Assembly: GCA_900109895.1 (NCBI GenBank) | Contig: FOBR01000031.1 | Coordinates: 1 to 34,992 of the forward strand | Source of the DNA: a bacterium A37T11 | GTDB lineage: Bacteria > Bacteroidota > Bacteroidia > Sphingobacteriales > Sphingobacteriaceae | Reading direction: 5' to 3' | Length of the DNA stretch: 34,992 nucleotides | Part shown: positions 8,134 through 16,106 of the stretch, piece by piece | Numbering within the stretch: the first letter of the stretch is position 1 | Layout of the letters: the number at the start of each line of letters is the position of its first letter | Translations under genes and position numbers: made by a program | The notes under the pieces: model-generated | Told to the model about the DNA's origin: nothing | Database searches by the model: none | What the model saw: only the letters and a program-made list of their open reading frames with translations

Positions 8134-9432
8134 ATGGTAAGTCAACTTATTTTTGCAATCATTTTAGCTTTTGCTATTGGGCTTTTTAGTCTGAACGTGC
8201 GTAAGATTATACGCAATATCAGGCTGGGTCGGGCAGTCGACCGGTCTGACCGGCCAGTAGAACGCTGGAAAAAAATGGTAATGGTAGCATTTGGCCAGCA
8301 GAAAATGTTTAAACGTCCATTCCCTGCCCTGTTACATCTATTGGTATATCTTGGCTTCGTCATCATAAATATTGAGATGCTCGAGATCATTATAGACGGT
8401 CTGTTTGGATCGCATCGCGTTTTGGCAATTTTGGGTGGTTTTTACAATTTGCTACTTGCAGCTTTTGAATGGTTGGCACTTGGTGTATTGGTTGGATGTT
8501 TAGTATTTCTTATCCGTCGAAACATTGGCCGGCTTAAGCGATTTTCCGGAAAAGAGATGACTTTTTGGCCCAAGACGGATGCCAACCTGATCCTGATTAC
8601 CGAGATCTTATTGATGGCAGCTTTCCTTATAATGAACGCCACAGACCACAAGCTGCAATTGTCAGGAATGTCTCACTATATTACGGCTGGTTCTTTTCCG
8701 GTAAGTAGTTGGCTGATGCCCCTCCTACCAGAAGCCTCTGGGCGGCTTATGTGGATTGAGCGGTCGGCATGGTGGTTTCATATCGTCGGTGTACTCACAT
8801 TTTTAAATTACCTACCCTATTCAAAACATTTGCATATTATATTGGTATTTCCCAATACGTATTTCTCTAAGCTTACACCTAAAGGTCAGTTTACCAACAT
8901 GGATAGCGTAACCAATGAGGTGAAGGCCATGCTCGACCCTTCATTCGCGCCGCCATCTGCAGATGGATTGCCCGCACGTTTTGGGGCGAAAGACATTCCA
9001 GACCTTACCTGGAAGAACCTGATGGAAGCTTACACTTGTACCGAGTGCGGACGTTGCACCTCCGTGTGCCCTGCCAATATAACAGGAAAATTGTTATCGC
9101 CGCGCAAGATCATGATGGATACGCGCGACCGCATGGAAGAAATTGGAAAGAACATAGATCAGAACGGCGAATTTAAGGATGATGGCAAATTTTTGCTGGA
9201 TTCCTACATCTCGCGCGAAGAAATATGGGCGTGTACTACCTGCAACGCCTGTGTGGAGGCCTGCCCGGTAAACATTGACCCATTAAACATTATCCTTGAA
9301 TTGCGCAGATATGCGGTCATGGAAGAATCGCAGGCTCCGGCCAGTATCAATGCGATGTTTGGCAACATTGAAAATAATGGGGCACCATGGAAATATGCCC
9401 AATCAGACCGCGACAACTGGAAAAACAGTTAA
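8134..9432 (+). CDS. Membrane Fe-S oxidoreductase with two [4Fe-4S] clusters
   Basis: A 432-residue protein whose first 240 residues hold about five hydrophobic helices, like the cytochrome b-like membrane part of HdrE/NarI-type subunits. A cytoplasmic ferredoxin-like domain follows with two CxxCxxCxxxCP motifs: CTECGRCTSVCP near residue 301 and CTTCNACVEACP near residue 367. This is the architecture of heterodisulfide reductase-like membrane iron-sulfur proteins. It is followed after one base by a CCG-domain protein, and the two should form one complex that moves electrons between a cytoplasmic donor and the quinone pool. The donor cannot be told from the sequence; ETF or a dehydrogenase are options. 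Confidence 0.85.
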   Translation: MVSQLIFAIILAFAIGLFSLNVRKIIRNIRLGRAVDRSDRPVERWKKMVMVAFGQQKMFKRPFPALLHLLVYLGFVIINIEMLEIIIDGLFGSHRVLAILGGFYNLLLAAFEWLALGVLVGCLVFLIRRNIGRLKRFSGKEMTFWPKTDANLILITEILLMAAFLIMNATDHKLQLSGMSHYITAGSFPVSSWLMPLLPEASGRLMWIERSAWWFHIVGVLTFLNYLPYSKHLHIILVFPNTYFSKLTPKGQFTNMDSVTNEVKAMLDPSFAPPSADGLPARFGAKDIPDLTWKNLMEAYTCTECGRCTSVCPANITGKLLSPRKIMMDTRDRMEEIGKNIDQNGEFKDDGKFLLDSYISREEIWACTTCNACVEACPVNIDPLNIILELRRYAVMEESQAPASINAMFGNIENNGAPWKYAQSDRDNWKNS

Positions 9433-9433
9433 T

Positions 9434-10228
9434 ATGGGAACACTAACCGTACCAACAATGGCCGAAATGGTAGCCAAAGGGGAGACACCCGACATCTTGT
9501 TTTGGGTAGGATGCGCAGGCAGTTTTGACGAGCGCGCCCAACGCATAACACGCGATATTTGTAAGATATTGGTCCATGTAGGCATCAAATATGCGATTTT
9601 AGGCACTGAAGAAAGTTGTACTGGGGATCCGGCAAAACGGGGCGGCAATGAGTTTTTGTTTCAGATGCAGGCCATGATGAACATCCAAGTATTGGATGGC
9701 TATGAAATAAAGAAAATAGTGACCGCCTGCCCGCACTGTTTTAATACCATAAAAAATGAGTACCCTGCTTTGGGTGGCCATTATGAAGTAATCCACCATA
9801 CGCAACTCATCCAACAGCTGATCGACGAAGGAAAACTCAAAGCCAAAGGCGGGGAATCGTTTAAAGGGCGACGCATTACCTACCATGATCCGTGTTATCT
9901 TGGACGGGGCAATGGGGTTTTTGAGGCTCCGCGCCAAACGTTGGAAAGTCTGGATGCGCAGCTCACGGAGATGAAACGCTGCCGTAGCAATGGTTTGTGC
10001 TGTGGTGCGGGCGGAGCCCAGATGTTTAAGGAGCCTGAAAATGGGAAAAAAGACATCCATGTGGAACGTATTGAAGAGGCCATGGCAACCAAGCCTGAGA
10101 TCATTGCGGCGGGGTGCCCTTTTTGCATGACGATGCTGCGCGATGGTGTGAAGGCGAAGGAAAAGGAGCAGGAAGTACAAGTGCTGGACATTGCCGAAAT
10201 AACTGCCAGGGCTAATGGGCTTTTTTAA
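9434..10228 (+). CDS. CCG-domain (HdrB/GlpC-like) Fe-S oxidoreductase
   Basis: The start is the ATG at 9434, one base after the upstream stop; the longer frame only overlaps the previous gene. The 264 residues contain two cysteine-rich CCG domains. The first has WVGCAGS, SCTGDPA and ACPHC; the second has HDPCYLGRGN, LCCGAGG and GCPFC. The second domain is canonical, while the first has CTG in place of CCG. In HdrB-like proteins these domains bind a special [4Fe-4S] cluster and do the redox chemistry. It pairs with the membrane Fe-S protein upstream. Its last 17 bases overlap the convergent SDR gene. Confidence 0.9.
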   Translation: MGTLTVPTMAEMVAKGETPDILFWVGCAGSFDERAQRITRDICKILVHVGIKYAILGTEESCTGDPAKRGGNEFLFQMQAMMNIQVLDGYEIKKIVTACPHCFNTIKNEYPALGGHYEVIHHTQLIQQLIDEGKLKAKGGESFKGRRITYHDPCYLGRGNGVFEAPRQTLESLDAQLTEMKRCRSNGLCCGAGGAQMFKEPENGKKDIHVERIEEAMATKPEIIAAGCPFCMTMLRDGVKAKEKEQEVQVLDIAEITARANGLF

Positions 10229-11018
10229 AAAGTGCGTTTTTATATACTTTCTTCATTTGTCTGAGGACAAACGCAGATGGAATAAATGGAGAGAAAACGC
10301 CGCTCAGGCGGTTGAAAAATCCGGGAATATAACTTAACTTACGTTTTTTAAAGGCGTATAAACCCTCTTTGGCCACTTGCTTTACGGGCATGAGGTAACT
10401 GCTGAGGCTAGAAAAACTTTCGGTATTGGTCATTTCCGTGGCAATGCCACCGGGCATAAACACCGTGAGTGAATAATGGGGGTTTTCTAATTCCTGAGAC
10501 AAAGCTAGCGTAAAATTGTACAGAAACCCTTTGGTACCTGAATAGGCAGCCTGATAAGGCACCGGCCATTTGGCGGCCATGCTGGAAACGATCATGACCC
10601 CGCCTTCTTTTCCAGGCTGGTCAAAATAAGTAGTGAGCCGGTTCGTCATTTGTACGATACTGACCACATTCGTTTTTAACATTTGTTCAAATTGCTCCCA
10701 AGCCAATTGTGTATGGACCCCGAAATAGGTAACGCCGGCATTTAGGATGGCAGCATAAAATCCGGGCTTTTGTAGGCAAATGTGCAAGACATTTTTTATT
10801 TCTTCATGATTGGAAAGGTCGGCTATAATAAGTAGCACTTCTGAAGAGGTTTTCGATTCGATTTCGGCCTTTAAAGTTTCTAGTTTTTCACGTCTCCTGG
10901 CCACCAGAATCAAATTAGCGCGATAATTTGCAGCCAGCTGCTTAGCCATTTCATGCCCTAAACCCGAGGAAGCACCGGTTACCAGAACCCATTTACCTTC
11001 AAATTGCAAATTACCCAT
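10212..11018 (-). CDS. Short-chain dehydrogenase/reductase (SDR)
   Basis: A classical SDR of 268 residues from the ATG at 11018. The Rossmann motif TGASSGLG is at the N-terminus, followed by NAG (LNAGVTYFG), then the catalytic Ser in IVSSMAAKW and Tyr/Lys in AAYSGTKG (YxxxK). It is an NAD(P)-dependent oxidoreductase of unknown substrate. The C-terminal 60 residues are basic (FKKRKLSYIPGFF), as in DltE-like and 3-ketoacyl reductase-like members. The longest frame starts at 11072, but that start lies in a hairpin and upstream of the promoter, so I reject it. It converges with the CCG gene with a 17-base overlap. Confidence 0.88.
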   Translation of the reverse strand: MGNLQFEGKWVLVTGASSGLGHEMAKQLAANYRANLILVARRREKLETLKAEIESKTSSEVLLIIADLSNHEEIKNVLHICLQKPGFYAAILNAGVTYFGVHTQLAWEQFEQMLKTNVVSIVQMTNRLTTYFDQPGKEGGVMIVSSMAAKWPVPYQAAYSGTKGFLYNFTLALSQELENPHYSLTVFMPGGIATEMTNTESFSSLSSYLMPVKQVAKEGLYAFKKRKLSYIPGFFNRLSGVFSPFIPSAFVLRQMKKVYKNALFKKAH

Positions 11019-11039
11019 ATAAGCATATGTATTATTTGC

Positions 11040-11069
11040 CAAAGGTACTAAACATAATTGGCCCCCAAA
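11040..11069 (-). promoter_or_regulatory. Promoter of the SDR gene
   Basis: On the minus strand a TTTG (11069-11066) is followed after 18 bases by TACCTTTG (11047-11040), a match to the -33/-7 pattern. The -33 element lies inside the hairpin that follows the YciE-like gene. Confidence 0.5.
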
Positions 11070-11092
11070 CATCTTTGCAGATGATGGGGGCC
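11060..11092 (-). terminator. Stem-loop after the YciE-like gene
   Basis: GGCCCCCA is paired with TGGGGGCC, and CATC with GATG, around a six-base loop with a small internal bulge. It lies 15 bases past the YciE-like stop codon. No strong U tract follows on the minus strand, so it may be a partial terminator or an mRNA 3' stabiliser. Confidence 0.5.
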
Positions 11093-11107
11093 ATCCAAAA
11101 AATTATT

Positions 11108-11644
11108 TTATTCAGCTGCGGCTTCCTCGTTCACAAAAGAACCTGCCAATTTAGTTAAAGCTACATCAGTGGCTTTTTCAACGTCCAATGTTTGTTGTAA
11201 AAGATTTGCCACATCACTGTGACCCATGATTTGTGCAAAGGCAATCAGTGTGCCGTAAGTGGCAATTTCATAATGCTCCACCTTTTGTGCAGCCAGGATT
11301 AATCCGGCATCGCGCGTCATGGACCCTTTTTCGGTGTCTCCAACAATACTGTCACCTTCAGCCAATAATCCTGCCATAGCTTCGCATTTCTTGGCTTCTG
11401 CTTTTTCACCCAACAGCGAAAACACCTGTTCCAGGGTATTAATATGCGTCTGTGTTTCGCCAGTGTGCTTTTCAAAGGCTGCTGCAAGTTCCTTGCTTGT
11501 GGCTGCCTTTTGTAATTTAGGGAGTGCTTTATACAAATGCTGTTCAGCCCAATAGATGTCTTTCAATTCATCTACAAAAAATTCATGGAATTCAGAATCT
11601 TCCATCTTTCCAGTTACATTTCCATTACTTTTCATCATTGCCAT
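11108..11644 (-). CDS. YciE-like ferritin-fold stress protein (DUF892)
   Basis: This 178-residue protein is of the YciE/DUF892 family: all-helical, ferritin-like, often with a di-iron site. Typical stretches are FVDELKDIYWAEQHLYKALP, AFEKHTGETQTHINTLEQVF, LAAQKVEHYEIATYGTLIAFA and LLQQTLDVEKATDVAL. The Glu and His residues in these helices (ELKDIYWAE, EKHTGE, EKVEHYE-like) match the family's metal-binding pattern. The family is linked to general and osmotic stress, with no proven reaction. Alternative in-frame ATGs lie within the first four codons. It appears monocistronic. Confidence 0.88.
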   Translation of the reverse strand: MAMMKSNGNVTGKMEDSEFHEFFVDELKDIYWAEQHLYKALPKLQKAATSKELAAAFEKHTGETQTHINTLEQVFSLLGEKAEAKKCEAMAGLLAEGDSIVGDTEKGSMTRDAGLILAAQKVEHYEIATYGTLIAFAQIMGHSDVANLLQQTLDVEKATDVALTKLAGSFVNEEAAAE

Positions 11645-11690
11645 AATTTCACTGTTTAATAAAATTCTTTTATTTGTTGAGTTATGAGAA

Positions 11691-11702
11691 TAACAGCTGT
11701 TA
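11691..11702. promoter_or_regulatory. 12-base palindrome upstream of the YciE-like gene
   Basis: TAACAGCTGTTA is a perfect palindrome about 47 bases upstream of the start codon. It may be an operator; no factor can be named. Confidence 0.25.
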
Positions 11703-11731
11703 CGGAAATTTGTTTGGTAAAGAATAAACCT

Positions 11732-12571
11732 TTAGGATTGCGGTATTAACCGAATTTCGTGGTCACCCAGGGTAATAAGCCGCTCTTTATATAAGCCGCC
11801 GATGGCTTTTTTAAAGGCACTTTTGCTGATTTGAAAACGAGCCTGTATGGCTTCGGGTGTACTTCTGTCGCCCAGGCCGATCACGCCTCCTTCTTCTTGG
11901 AGGGCTTGCAGCAAAACTTCTTTGGTGTCAAGCACATGTCCAAAACCCTGAGGTCGAAGGCTCAGATCTATCTTTCCTTCTATACGGATATTTTTGATCC
12001 AGCCTTTGCGTTGCTGCCCGACGCTCACATCAGTAAACAACTCGTTGTGATACAACAGACCAATATAGTGGTTATTGATGATAGCGTTAAAACCGAGGTC
12101 GGTGAGCTCACTGATCAGCAAACTCACTTCATCGCCTACTTCCACATCTACGTCTTCTGCTTCTACAAAATTATATAGGCGCGAGGAAGCAAGCATGCGC
12201 TGGTTGTTGGGATCCAGATAAACGTATACGACATAACTTTCGCCCTTTTGCATAGGCCGTTTTTGCTCCTTAGCCGGCACGTATACATCCTTATCTATGC
12301 CCAAGCTCAGGTAGGCACCACCATCTTCGCTTACATCCACCACGGGCAGGAAAGCAAAATCGCCTACTTCGGCCAATGCGTTTTTGGTAGTGGCAACCAG
12401 CTGACCAGCCTTATTGACAAATACAAATACTCGGATCAGGTCGTTGAGGTCAGTATTTGCCGGTACTTCGGCCAGCGGAAGCAGGATCTCATTTTCCCCA
12501 TCAGACAAGCTCATCCCGTCTTTATTTTTGCCTGCCACACGCAGTCTATTGTAATTTCCTATTTCGGCCAT
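11732..12571 (-). CDS. CvfB/YitL-like S1-domain RNA-binding protein
   Basis: A 279-residue protein from the ATG at 12571. It has several S1-like OB domains (residues about 1-60, 65-130, 140-210; for example GDFAFLPVVDV and VGQQRKGWIKNIR) and a C-terminal winged helix (about 225-275; SKSAFKKAIGGLYKERLI). This is the layout of CvfB (YitL) family RNA-binding proteins, which influence virulence-factor expression in Staphylococcus; the role here is unknown. The longest frame would start at 12607, upstream of the -7 box, so the shorter start is chosen. It is divergent from the urtA-like gene. Confidence 0.88.
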   Translation of the reverse strand: MAEIGNYNRLRVAGKNKDGMSLSDGENEILLPLAEVPANTDLNDLIRVFVFVNKAGQLVATTKNALAEVGDFAFLPVVDVSEDGGAYLSLGIDKDVYVPAKEQKRPMQKGESYVVYVYLDPNNQRMLASSRLYNFVEAEDVDVEVGDEVSLLISELTDLGFNAIINNHYIGLLYHNELFTDVSVGQQRKGWIKNIRIEGKIDLSLRPQGFGHVLDTKEVLLQALQEEGGVIGLGDRSTPEAIQARFQISKSAFKKAIGGLYKERLITLGDHEIRLIPQS

Positions 12572-12577
12572 ATGGAG

Positions 12578-12585
12578 CAAAGATA
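12578..12585 (-). promoter_or_regulatory. -7 box of the cvfB-like gene
   Basis: TATCTTTG on the minus strand matches TAnnTTTG and ends six bases before the ATG at 12571, implying a leader of only a few bases. No -33 TTTG is visible. Confidence 0.5.
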
Positions 12586-12651
12586 AGCAATCCTTTGGTT
12601 TACTCATTAAACCCCGTCTGTAGGATAAAGTAGAAAATATATATCTATTAC

Positions 12652-12700
12652 GGTAGTGCTGCTTTTAAAAAGGATATTACAAATTAAAAGCAGTACTGCC
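12652..12700. repeat. 17-bp stem-loop in the divergent intergenic region
   Basis: Arms 12652-12668 and 12684-12700 pair over 17 positions around a 15-base loop. Fifteen are Watson-Crick pairs, and the other two (U-G and G-U) are wobble pairs in the plus-strand RNA. It is followed at 12712-12734 by GGGGAAAACAGCGGAGTGAG and ACC, which resembles the repeat elements at 25.87 kb. Confidence 0.5.
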
Positions 12701-12777
12701 AGATGCGGATTGGGGAAAACAGCGGAGTGAGACCTACAAAATTATTAGCTAAACATAATTAGTGGCGTTATTATTCG

Positions 12778-12805
12778 TTTGCTTCATTTTTTTTTGATAT
12801 TTTCG
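12778..12805 (+). promoter_or_regulatory. Candidate promoter of the urtA-like gene
   Basis: TTTG (12778-12781) is followed after 16 bases by TATTTTCG, one mismatch from TAnnTTTG. The spacing is a little short. The ATG at 12830 follows 24 bases later. Confidence 0.35.
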
Positions 12806-12829
12806 AACAATCGTTCACAATTTCAAATT

Positions 12830-14143
12830 ATGAAGATAAAATTATTGCCTAATCGTTACTTCAGCTTTCTTTTTTCTATCAGCTGTTTTACCTTTCTAAG
12901 TTCCTGCCAATCCAATCCTAAAAGGTCCAGTGGCCATGCACAGTCACTTAATAATAGTGTTAAGATTGGCATACTGCATTCACTGAGCGGAACCATGGCT
13001 ATTTCAGAGGTGTCCCTGCGGGACGTGGTATTGATGGCCGTTGACGAGATCAATGCAAAGGGCGGAGTCCTGGGGAAAAAAATTGAACCGATTATAAAAG
13101 ACCCTGCCTCTGACTGGGACCTTTTTGCCGATAAAGCAAAAGAATTATTGTCTGAAGACCAAGTGGCGGCCGTTTTTGGTTGCTGGACGTCGGTTTCGCG
13201 AAAATCTGTTTTACCGGTGTTTGAACAGCTAAACGGCTTATTATTCTATCCGGTTCAATATGAAGGGGAAGAATGTTCTAAAAACATCATTTACACGGGG
13301 GCTACCCCTAACCAGCAATTACTTCCCGCAGCTGAATACCTAATGAGCGATGCTGGGGGCGCCTACCACAAGTTCTACCTGCTGGGCACAGACTATGTTT
13401 TTCCACACACGGCCAATAAAATCCTGAAGGCTTTCCTGAAATCAAAGGGAATTCCTGATGCAAACATCATTGAAGAATATACGCCGTTTCACCACCAGGA
13501 CTACCAAAATATTGTTTCCAAGATCAAAAAATTTGCCGCAAGTGACAAGGCCTGCGTACTTTCGACGATCAATGGCGACTCAAATGTTCCTTTTTACAAG
13601 GAATTTGCCAATCAGGGAATGTCTGCCGCCACTTGCCCCATTATGGCCTTTTCTGTGGCAGAGGATGAACTTCGGTCCATGGATACCGAATTTTTGGTGG
13701 GCCACCTGGCCGCCTGGAATTATTTTGAGTCCGTAAAATCGGAAGAGAATACGCAGTTCGTGAAAGCTTTTAAAGCTTTCTGCGTTAACAAAAATCTGCC
13801 TGGTGGTAAGAGGCGGGTAACCGATGACCCTATTACCTGGGCCTATACGGGGGTTTATCTGTGGGCTAAAGCGGCAGAAAAAGCAGGTTCCTTTGAGGTG
13901 GATAAGGTGCGGAATGCGCTGTTTGGCCTCGACTTCAATTCGCCAGACGGCTTAGTAAAAATGGATCTGAGAAACCAGCACCTGGCCAAACCTGTTATGA
14001 TTGGCGAAATTAAACCCGACGGCCAATTTGACATAATCTGGAAATCGGATGGGCTGGTATCTCCAGAGCCCTGGTCACCCCTCACATCTCATGGAAAAGG
14101 CTGCGACTGGGTAGACCATGAAGGAACCTATTCTACTTTTTAA
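12830..14143 (+). CDS. UrtA-like (urea/amide) periplasmic binding lipoprotein
   Basis: From the ATG at 12830 the 437-residue product begins with a lipoprotein signal ending in LSSC (C26). The rest is a type 1 periplasmic binding protein of the UrtA/FmdD group. Family landmarks are VKIGILHSLSGTMAISE, AAVFGCWTSVSRKSVLPVFE, LFYPVQYEGEE, GDSNVPFYKEFANQG and LVGHLAAWNYFESV. In UrtABCDE these proteins deliver urea to a transporter, but no permease or ATPase gene is near. Instead a histidine kinase and a response regulator follow, so a sensing role is more likely (as for AmiC). The ligand is inferred from family only. Confidence 0.87.
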   Translation: MKIKLLPNRYFSFLFSISCFTFLSSCQSNPKRSSGHAQSLNNSVKIGILHSLSGTMAISEVSLRDVVLMAVDEINAKGGVLGKKIEPIIKDPASDWDLFADKAKELLSEDQVAAVFGCWTSVSRKSVLPVFEQLNGLLFYPVQYEGEECSKNIIYTGATPNQQLLPAAEYLMSDAGGAYHKFYLLGTDYVFPHTANKILKAFLKSKGIPDANIIEEYTPFHHQDYQNIVSKIKKFAASDKACVLSTINGDSNVPFYKEFANQGMSAATCPIMAFSVAEDELRSMDTEFLVGHLAAWNYFESVKSEENTQFVKAFKAFCVNKNLPGGKRRVTDDPITWAYTGVYLWAKAAEKAGSFEVDKVRNALFGLDFNSPDGLVKMDLRNQHLAKPVMIGEIKPDGQFDIIWKSDGLVSPEPWSPLTSHGKGCDWVDHEGTYSTF

Positions 14144-14285
14144 AATTTATTTAGAAATTTCATACATCACCTCCCATTCTTGCCATTTTAGGGTTAATTT
14201 TTTTTTAAAAAATAAGTTATATAAAACAATTTATCTACATTTATTGCGAATTATTTCAAAAAAGAACGCAGCTCTAAGCAACATT

Positions 14286-16106
14286 ATGCTTAAAAATATA
14301 TCCGAAGACCTCAAAGTTTACAAATATTTTACAGCGATGTACCTGGTTGCCCTGTTTATTTTAGCAGTGTTATTGGTATTAAGCCATCTGCTTACGCAGC
14401 GGTACCTTTCCCATCAATTAGATGATTCGCATATCGTAAATTTTGCAGGCCGGTTACGCACATATAGTCAAACGCTCAGCAAAACTGCTTTATTAATTGA
14501 ATCTGGAAGGGATGTGTCCGAAAATACCAAAGAATTTTCAAACACACTTAATCAGTGGGAAAAATCGCACCAGGGCTTGCTTACGGGCAATACCTTTTTA
14601 AATCTGCCCGCAAATAACCGGGAAGATATCAGCCAGATGTTCGAGATCATCAGTCGGCCCCACCTTGAAATTTGGAAAGCCGCCAGTAAGATGCTTTCCG
14701 TGCTTCAAAACGGGAAGCCCTTTGATGTAAAACAGATAGAACCTTATATACATACCATATTGGCCTACGAACGCTCGTACTTACTGGGTATGGAACTGAT
14801 TGTTTTTGACTATGACCGGTTTTCGCGGGAGAAAATAACCAACTTAAAAAACCTGCAACATCTCATTTTGGCGTTGTCCCTTTTATTATTGGGAGCAGAA
14901 GTAATGGTAATTTTTAAACCGCTATCCTTACGCATCAAACATACCATTAAAGGCTTGCTGGAGTCTGAAGAAACGTCTAAAAAATTGGCAGAACAGGTAC
15001 AACAAGCAATTCGCGATCTGGAAAAATCACACAATGAACTTCGTGAAATGACTTTTGCACTTGAAAAGGCCACCTACCTTGTTAAAACTGACCGTACCGG
15101 AAAGATCATATACGCCAATGATAAATATTGCCACGTGACGCGATACCCCTTATCTGAACTCCTTTCAAAACCGCTATTCCATAACCAGCAAACTGGGCGG
15201 GAAAATGACATTTATAAGCACCTTCAAGACCCTATTCGTAAGCAGGAAGTGTGGCAGGGAGAGGTATTTGACCACGCCTTTGACGGAACCGGGTTTTGGT
15301 TAGATGCCGTATTAATGCCGGTTTTTGATCAGTCAGGAAAGGTATATCAATATATGATGATTGGCAATGATATTACCTTGCGGAAGCAAACTGAGCAAAA
15401 GTTGATGCAACTGACCAAAGAAAAAATGGCTTTTCAGAATCATGAACAAAAGATACGTTCTTATGCTATTATAAGTGGGCAGGAAAAAGAGCGTAAACGC
15501 ATAGCCGCCGAGATCCATGATGGCATTGGACAGATGCTGACAAGCCTGCGGATGAAAATGGAACAACTGGAGGACAAACAGGTCGGCATAGATGGGGAAG
15601 TCGGCACCATGAACAACATGCTTTATCAGGTGATCAATGAAACTAAGCGCATCTGCTCAGACCTGCTTCCAAGCGTGCTTGACGATTTTGGGCTTCTGGC
15701 AGCTATTCGCGCATTGATTAAAAGTTGCCAGGACGCAGCCCCACACATTGCTTTTAACCTGGAAGATGCCCTGGAAATGACCCCACTTGATAAGGAAGTT
15801 GAGATCGGCGTGTTCCGGGTGCTGCAAGAATCATTGCATAATGCCATGAAACATGCAGAAGCCACGGTGATTGATATCCATGTAAATGGTAGCGACCAAT
15901 ACCTTAACCTGATGGTACAGGATAATGGCAGGGGTTTTTATTTTGATCATTTGCTTTTGTCAAAGGCGCAAACAAAAAAAGCCAACGGGCTTCGCAATAT
16001 GAAAGAACGTGCAGAACTCCTGGGAGGCGAACTGTTGATTAATTCACAACCCGGTCTTGGCACTAGTGTACAATTAGAAGTAACTTTAGCCCATGAATAT
16101 GATTAA
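14286..16106 (+). CDS. Sensor histidine kinase with PilJ/NIT-like sensor, PAS and HisKA_3 domains
   Basis: I start this 606-residue kinase at the ATG at 14286, just before the first membrane segment; the longer frame begins inside the previous gene. Order: transmembrane helix about 14-37, periplasmic helical sensor about 38-215 with FAGRLRTYSQTLSKTALLIE (like the N-terminal nitrate/PilJ-type sensors), second helix about 218-237, coiled linker, PAS about 285-400, HisKA_3 with EIHDGIGQ (His near 410), and HATPase with LHNAMKHAEA and DNGRGF. It is of the NarX type and should phosphorylate the adjacent NarL-type regulator, whose gene overlaps its end by 14 bases. A 142-base AT-rich gap precedes it. 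Confidence 0.9.
   Translation: MLKNISEDLKVYKYFTAMYLVALFILAVLLVLSHLLTQRYLSHQLDDSHIVNFAGRLRTYSQTLSKTALLIESGRDVSENTKEFSNTLNQWEKSHQGLLTGNTFLNLPANNREDISQMFEIISRPHLEIWKAASKMLSVLQNGKPFDVKQIEPYIHTILAYERSYLLGMELIVFDYDRFSREKITNLKNLQHLILALSLLLLGAEVMVIFKPLSLRIKHTIKGLLESEETSKKLAEQVQQAIRDLEKSHNELREMTFALEKATYLVKTDRTGKIIYANDKYCHVTRYPLSELLSKPLFHNQQTGRENDIYKHLQDPIRKQEVWQGEVFDHAFDGTGFWLDAVLMPVFDQSGKVYQYMMIGNDITLRKQTEQKLMQLTKEKMAFQNHEQKIRSYAIISGQEKERKRIAAEIHDGIGQMLTSLRMKMEQLEDKQVGIDGEVGTMNNMLYQVINETKRICSDLLPSVLDDFGLLAAIRALIKSCQDAAPHIAFNLEDALEMTPLDKEVEIGVFRVLQESLHNAMKHAEATVIDIHVNGSDQYLNLMVQDNGRGFYFDHLLLSKAQTKKANGLRNMKERAELLGGELLINSQPGLGTSVQLEVTLAHEYD

Noticed and set aside
9599-10180. 193-residue minus-strand frame opposite the CCG protein
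   Set aside because: The plus strand carries intact CCG motifs there, and the minus product shows none of its own.
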